NCBI RefSeq assembly: GCF_000376245.1
Contig: NZ_AQXM01000041.1
Location: 1-33,252 of the forward strand
Source of the DNA: Acaricomes phytoseiuli DSM 14247
Lineage (GTDB): Bacteria; Actinomycetota; Actinomycetes; Actinomycetales; Micrococcaceae
Length of the DNA stretch: 33,252 bases
Reading direction: 5' to 3'
Under the pieces are notes generated by a model, which saw nothing but the letters and a program-made list of their open reading frames with translations, was not told the DNA's origin and made no database searches. The translations under genes were made by a program, and so were the position numbers. Positions 29,774 to 33,252 of the stretch are shown piece after piece (the first letter of the stretch is position 1; every line of letters starts with the position of its first letter).

Positions 29774-31046
29774 GTCACATCAGATCGCCCTGGTGGATGT
29801 CAATAGCTTCTACGTCTCCGCCGAAAGGGTGTTTGATCCGTCGCTGCGGGGCCGGCCCTGTATCGTGCTCTCCAATAACGACGGATGCGCGATCACCCGG
29901 AGTTCAGAAGCCAAGGCCTTGGGTATCAAGCTCGGAGACCCGTGGTTTCAGCTTGCACCTCGAGCGAAAGCCTGGAATCTCGCAGCGCTCAGCTCTAACT
30001 ATGAGCTCTACGGAGACATGAGTTCCCGGACCATGCAGTTGCTACAGCGCTTCTCTGCCTGGCAGGAGATCTTCTCAATCGATGAGTGCTTTCTCGGCGT
30101 GACCGGGGATCCTGCTGAGCTTATTGACCTTGGTCAGTGTATGAGGGCCGCGGTCGATCGACACCTGGGAATGCCCGTCTGTGTCGGGATCGCGCCGACG
30201 AAAACCCTTGCCAAGCTGGCCAATGCTTGGGCCAAGCACTCCCCCGGTTTCCAGGGCGTCTGTGTGTGGGACTCCATACCCGTACCAGAGCAAGAAGCGC
30301 TTATGGCCAGATTGCCTGTAACCGAGCTCTGGGGCGTCGCCGGCCGCCTGGCCCAGCGTCTCGCCGGTATCGGCATCCACACCATTCTGGATTTGAAGCG
30401 CGCTCACCCGGTGCGGATCCGCGAAAAATTCTCCATCGTCCTCATGCGCACTGTCCTGGAACTCAACGGCCAGGCGTGCATTCCTTTCGAGGAAGAGAAG
30501 ATCGGCAAGGAACAGCTGATCTTCTCCAGATCCTTCTCAACCCCGCTCACCACCCCTGAGCAGGTGAGGCAATGTATGTCGGTGTACGCTCAGCAGGCCA
30601 GTGCCCGCTTAGCTAAGCACGGCCAACAGGCGAAAGTGGTGACCGCTTTCGCCTGCACTTCTCATTTCAACCCGCACGACCAGGCCTACCCCTCCATCAC
30701 TGTGCCGCTGCCGGCACCCACCGCAGACCCAGTACTTTTGTCGCGGGCGGCACATAACCTCGTCCCGCTGATCCACCGCAACGTGCGCTACGCCCGAGCA
30801 GGAATCATGCTCACAGACCTGCGGCCGTCCGGAGCGCAGCCTGTCCTGGAGCCCTTCGTCAACTTGCACGAGGAGAAACGGATCGGGCCGCTGCTGGAAC
30901 AACTCGCGCAGCGGCACGGCCGCGGAGTCGTAGGCCTCGGCGCCGCCGGCCTTAAATCCGGGCCGGACTGGACCATGAAACGTGACAGGCTCTCCCCCCG
31001 GTACACCACGCACTGGAACGAGCTACTGACTGTGAAGGCCGGCTAG
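29757..31046 (+). CDS. umuC: UmuC-like Y-family DNA polymerase subunit
   Basis: The 429-residue protein is the catalytic subunit of a polymerase V-like translesion enzyme. The palm metal ligands are seen in [16 protein letters not shown] (Asp) and [10 protein letters not shown] (Asp-Glu). [20 protein letters not shown] and [20 protein letters not shown] are family regions, and the C-terminal little-finger domain is full length, ending in the DUF4113-type [19 protein letters not shown]. The GTG start at 29757 lies inside umuD. It meets the convergent SRAP gene with a 4-base overlap. On a plasmid, the pair can raise damage tolerance and mutation in the host. Confidence 0.94.
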   Translation: MSKPAKSHQIALVDVNSFYVSAERVFDPSLRGRPCIVLSNNDGCAITRSSEAKALGIKLGDPWFQLAPRAKAWNLAALSSNYELYGDMSSRTMQLLQRFSAWQEIFSIDECFLGVTGDPAELIDLGQCMRAAVDRHLGMPVCVGIAPTKTLAKLANAWAKHSPGFQGVCVWDSIPVPEQEALMARLPVTELWGVAGRLAQRLAGIGIHTILDLKRAHPVRIREKFSIVLMRTVLELNGQACIPFEEEKIGKEQLIFSRSFSTPLTTPEQVRQCMSVYAQQASARLAKHGQQAKVVTAFACTSHFNPHDQAYPSITVPLPAPTADPVLLSRAAHNLVPLIHRNVRYARAGIMLTDLRPSGAQPVLEPFVNLHEEKRIGPLLEQLAQRHGRGVVGLGAAGLKSGPDWTMKRDRLSPRYTTHWNELLTVKAG

Positions 31047-31774
31047 TCCAGATCTACTGGCTCCACCAGCGATAAGTTATGGACATCTACCGTCCGTGTG
31101 TTGTTCAGGGCACGGGAAGTTGGGTGAGCCTTCAGCCGGGCAGCAATTGGCGCGGACATCGACCCAAGGGCCTCTTTCCACTCCCTCCGCGTGCTGGTAT
31201 CCCACTCCCCCAGGGCTAGCCAGTCATCGATGACATCTGCCGGCAAAAACACCGGCATCCTGTCATGGATCTCACCCGCGGCGTCCACTCCATCCGTAGT
31301 GATGATCGTAAAGCCGAGCCCGGCAAAGCCAGACTTAGGGTCTGTGGCCTCGCTGTAGAGCCCTGCAGCAAGCAATGGCTCCCCGGACGGATCGGAAATG
31401 AAATACGGCTGCTTGACCTTCCTTCCCTCAACCAAGCGTTCGATGAACTCAAAATATCCTGACATCGGAACCCCGCACCTCTGCCCGATATAGGACTCGC
31501 GCCAGCCTGACCATCGCTGCAGCTTGTCCAGTCGGGCATTGATCAGCGGGGCTGGCCTGAAGTCCTCTTCCCGTTGCGGCACGAACCGCCACCGGCCGCG
31601 CACCAGCGCCCGTTCAAGCTCACCATGCTCATCAGCCTGCTCCAACAGGACCGGAGCATGAGCAGTGATATTCACTGAGCCACGAGGCTGCCACTCCCCT
31701 AGGTCTGCGCCCTGAGCCTCATAATCTCGCTCCAGATCAGCGGTCGTCCTGATCAGCGCGTATCGTCCACACAT
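31043..31774 (-). CDS. SOS response-associated peptidase (SRAP, YedK/HMCES-like)
   Basis: The 243-residue protein belongs to the SRAP family, which shields abasic sites in single-stranded DNA by forming a covalent link. The hallmark N-terminus MCGRYAL provides Cys2, the crosslinking residue after Met removal. Further sites are NARLDKL (the conserved Asn), [11 protein letters not shown] (the conserved Glu) and [10 protein letters not shown] with the catalytic His. All key residues are present and length is normal. It is convergent with umuC and overlaps it by 4 bases. The pairing of umuDC with an abasic-site shield fits handling of damaged single-stranded DNA, such as the strand entering by conjugation. 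Confidence 0.93.
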   Translation of the reverse strand: MCGRYALIRTTADLERDYEAQGADLGEWQPRGSVNITAHAPVLLEQADEHGELERALVRGRWRFVPQREEDFRPAPLINARLDKLQRWSGWRESYIGQRCGVPMSGYFEFIERLVEGRKVKQPYFISDPSGEPLLAAGLYSEATDPKSGFAGLGFTIITTDGVDAAGEIHDRMPVFLPADVIDDWLALGEWDTSTRREWKEALGSMSAPIAARLKAHPTSRALNNTRTVDVHNLSLVEPVDLD

Positions 31775-31812
31775 GGACTGATCCTACCCCCATGTGCTCG
31801 CTGGAATCTAAA

Positions 31813-31917
31813 GCAATAAAATATTGCAAAGCAATATAAGCAATACTGTCAATGTAGTATTGCAAACACGGTACGTATGGTACGGTAATTAAGTGAAGTA
31901 AATATTGCATAGCAATA
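31813..31917. repeat. parS: GCAATA repeat array with 9-bp phasing, putative parS/operator
   Basis: Seven exact copies of GCAATA or its reverse complement TATTGC start at 31813 (+), 31822 (-), 31831 (+), 31840 (+), 31858 (-), 31903 (-) and 31912 (+). All start distances are multiples of nine (9, 9, 9, 18, 45, 9). A degenerate copy (TCAATG) sits at the missing 31849 position. The array covers the parA promoter region and ends just before the ribosome binding site, the typical place for a partition site that is also an autoregulatory operator. Confidence 0.75.
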
Positions 31918-31930
31918 AATAGGAGTGGCT

Positions 31931-32746
31931 ATGACCAGAATTGAAGCTTTTGCCAACAACAAAGGTGGTGTCGGCAAGACGATGGTCTGTCTGAACTTCG
32001 GCGTTTCTGAAGCTCGCAGAGGTAAGAGAGTGTTGTTCATTGACATGGATCCTCAGTCGAACCTATCTAGACGGCTCGGCGTAGAGTACGACCCCAGCAA
32101 GCCGACCGTGACATCCACTGAAGTCATAAAATCAGGGGAACTTGGAGCAGGGGAGCAGGCCGTCCAAGAGGTCGAGATCTCTGGTGTAACAGTAGGCGTC
32201 CTCCCATCAAGGCCCGACCTGGAAAACAGAATCTCAGAAGCCGGAATCCTAGGAGCAGTCAGCAGACTAGCCAACGCTTTAGCAGGTGGGTGGCTTCAGG
32301 ATCAGTACGATCTCGTCTGCATTGACACTCAACCATCGTTTAGTCACCTGACACAGATGGCGTTCGCTGCCGCCACAGGTGTTCAAATCGTTACCATTCC
32401 AGAATTTGAAGCAGTCGAGGGGGCTATGAAGACTCAGGCCTTCGTCGAGGAGAAATCCCGGTATCTGATGAATCCTGAACTAAGAGTTACCGGGCTCATC
32501 GTGAACGGATACCAGTCATTGGGGGAGCACGACGACCAAATGAAAGGTATTCGCGATCACTTTGGGGACCTGTGGCGACAGCCTGCGATCAAATACCGTT
32601 CTGTAGTCAAGGACTCAGTTTCAGCTGCAGGTCCCAACAATGCCATCAGCATCTATAGCTATGAGACCCGGGCCGCAAGGCTGGTACAGGCGGCCTTCGA
32701 CATCATTGCAACTCAGCACAGCGAGGGATCTCAGGAGATAGCATGA
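31931..32746 (+). CDS. parA: ParA-family plasmid partition ATPase
   Basis: The 271-residue protein is a Walker-type ATPase that segregates plasmid copies by moving on the nucleoid. The deviant Walker A motif is KGGVGKT (11-17), followed by VLFIDMDPQSNLSRRLG (Walker A' and B region) and DLVCIDTQPSFSHLTQMAF. There is no N-terminal helix-turn-helix, so it is the small (type Ib-like) form, which uses a separate small protein to bind the centromere. The ATG at 31931 has AGGAG 5 bases upstream and is preferred to a GTG two codons earlier. The stop overlaps the next gene (ATGA). Confidence 0.94.
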   Translation: MTRIEAFANNKGGVGKTMVCLNFGVSEARRGKRVLFIDMDPQSNLSRRLGVEYDPSKPTVTSTEVIKSGELGAGEQAVQEVEISGVTVGVLPSRPDLENRISEAGILGAVSRLANALAGGWLQDQYDLVCIDTQPSFSHLTQMAFAAATGVQIVTIPEFEAVEGAMKTQAFVEEKSRYLMNPELRVTGLIVNGYQSLGEHDDQMKGIRDHFGDLWRQPAIKYRSVVKDSVSAAGPNNAISIYSYETRAARLVQAAFDIIATQHSEGSQEIA

Positions 32747-33141
32747 CTTCAAAACCAGCCCGGAATCGCCCGACTCCACCAGCAAAGCTTGTGCCAATCG
32801 TTGAAGACATCAACACACCCGGAACGCAGGCACAATCCATACCTAAAACCGCCATCAGAGATGCGGTGCCGGCACAGCCCTCAATGACCACGAATGAAGC
32901 CGAAACCTCCCTAACAGAAGGAGTGAAGCGGCCATATACTATCTCGCTCAACGCGCGCTTAGTAGCAGAGAGTAAAAGAGCTGTCCTCGTCGGGGCGGCA
33001 CAGGATGACGGCCCACGTAGCCTTTCGGCGTTCGTTGAAGAAGCGTTGAGACGGTATCTCACCGAGCGGCAGGACGACCTAAATGGCGGGGAAAGATTCA
33101 CACCGTTCCACGGTGAGATGAAGAGAGGTCGATCCTTATAG
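32743..33141 (+). CDS. Small ParB-like partner with C-terminal RHH-like domain
   Basis: The 132-residue protein has a disordered Pro/Thr-rich first half. The second half resembles a ribbon-helix-helix: strand PYTISLNARLVAESKRAVLV and helix PRSLSAFVEEALRRYLTERQ. Small partition partners of type Ib ParA proteins use such a domain to bind the centromere, and their flexible N-terminal arm to stimulate the ATPase; an Arg-containing arm (ARNRP) is present here. It overlaps the parA stop by 4 bases. It is the natural ligand of the GCAATA array. Confidence 0.78.
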   Translation: MTSKPARNRPTPPAKLVPIVEDINTPGTQAQSIPKTAIRDAVPAQPSMTTNEAETSLTEGVKRPYTISLNARLVAESKRAVLVGAAQDDGPRSLSAFVEEALRRYLTERQDDLNGGERFTPFHGEMKRGRSL

Positions 33142-33176
33142 CATAAATTGTGTATAACAATCGGGTCTGCCCCGGG

Positions 33177-33252
33177 TTTGGTTGACATCTGATCTGTGAG
33201 GATTCGTCCTCGCTGGAAGGATGTATCTCTTGCCCAAGCCCTATCCGAAAGA
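33177..33252 (+). mobile_element. Left end of an IS3-like insertion sequence, cut by the window edge
   Basis: The last bases encode, from a TTG at 33230, PKPYPKE-like residues (MPKPYPK then the window ends), the familiar start of IS3-family transposase orfA in actinobacteria. GGAAGG lies 9 bases before the TTG. Upstream sequence with TTGACAT at 33182-33188 could be the terminal repeat. Only about seven codons are visible, so the family call is tentative. Confidence 0.5.
33230..33252 (+). CDS. IS3-type transposase orfA, N-terminal fragment
   Basis: Only seven complete codons are present (MPKPYPK). The sequence matches the typical beginning of an IS3-family orfA, which carries the helix-turn-helix of the transposase. 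A TTG start 9 bases after GGAAGG is preferred; an in-frame ATG at 33221 directly follows that site and is too close. The rest lies outside the window. Confidence 0.45.

Noticed and set aside
1-33252. Window as a complete circular plasmid
   Set aside because: Joining the end to the start does not continue the IS3-like reading frame sensibly, and no replication initiator was found, so the window is treated as a slice.

Overview
The window looks like the backbone and cargo of a conjugative plasmid (or similar element) from a moderately G+C-rich actinobacterium. Evidence: a MobF-type relaxase-helicase, a VirD4/TraG coupling protein and a type IV secretion (T4SS) operon of the actinobacterial SCO6880/VirB4/TrbL type, a ParA partition system, plasmid-style umuDC, and a MabA/InhA-like pair of fatty-acid reductases. 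I cannot name the genus. I see no replication initiator, integrase, rRNA, tRNA or CRISPR array, so the replicon is probably larger than this slice. The right edge enters an IS3-like insertion sequence.

Layout. 0.1-0.7 kb: a Phd/RelE toxin-antitoxin pair. 0.75-2.25 kb: a small cassette (membrane protein plus Cro/CI repressor, convergent with a secreted four-cysteine protein) framed by a 69-bp, 67/69-identical inverted repeat. 2.3-4.1 kb: four minus-strand accessory genes, one an HNH endonuclease. 4.1-4.6 kb: a non-coding region full of hairpins, the best oriT candidate, including two hairpins with the same core but covarying outer stems. 4.6-9.4 kb: a degenerate relaxase paralogue translationally coupled to the intact relaxase TraA. 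9.5-10.9 kb: a second secreted four-cysteine protein with a small membrane protein. 10.9-24.2 kb: a long minus-strand transfer operon read from about 24.2 kb downward: surface protein, sortase-like protein, unknown protein, lytic transglycosylase/M23 hydrolase, lipoprotein, VirB2-like and VirB8-like proteins, TrbL/VirB6, SCO6880, VirB4 ATPase, ribbon-helix-helix protein, zinc-ribbon-like protein, TraG coupling protein and a DUF4913-like protein. Most junctions overlap by 1-4 nt, which indicates translational coupling.

24.2-27.7 kb: a metabolic island with two winged-helix regulators, a MabA/FabG-like reductase, an unrecognised sensor-like protein and an InhA/FabI-like enoyl reductase. The last has Ser at the position of the FabI Gly93 drug-resistance site. 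27.8-29.2 kb: a small DNA-binding protein, then about 1.1 kb without a convincing intact gene, containing a T-poor tract and a coding-like tail before a very strong terminator. 29.3-31.8 kb: umuD, umuC and a convergent SRAP (YedK/HMCES-like) gene, a DNA-damage module. 31.8-33.1 kb: a 9-bp-phased GCAATA array followed by parA and a small RHH-like partner, a partition locus.

Taken together: TraA nicks and unwinds the plasmid, TraG hands the complex to the VirB4/SCO6880/TrbL channel, the hydrolase opens the peptidoglycan, and the surface protein and sortase may help cell contact. ParA with its partner and the toxin-antitoxin pair keep the plasmid. umuDC/SRAP and the fatty-acid reductases may benefit the host. 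The most unusual items are the catalytically dead relaxase paralogue, the covarying hairpin pair, the IR-framed cassette and the plasmid-borne mabA/inhA-like island.
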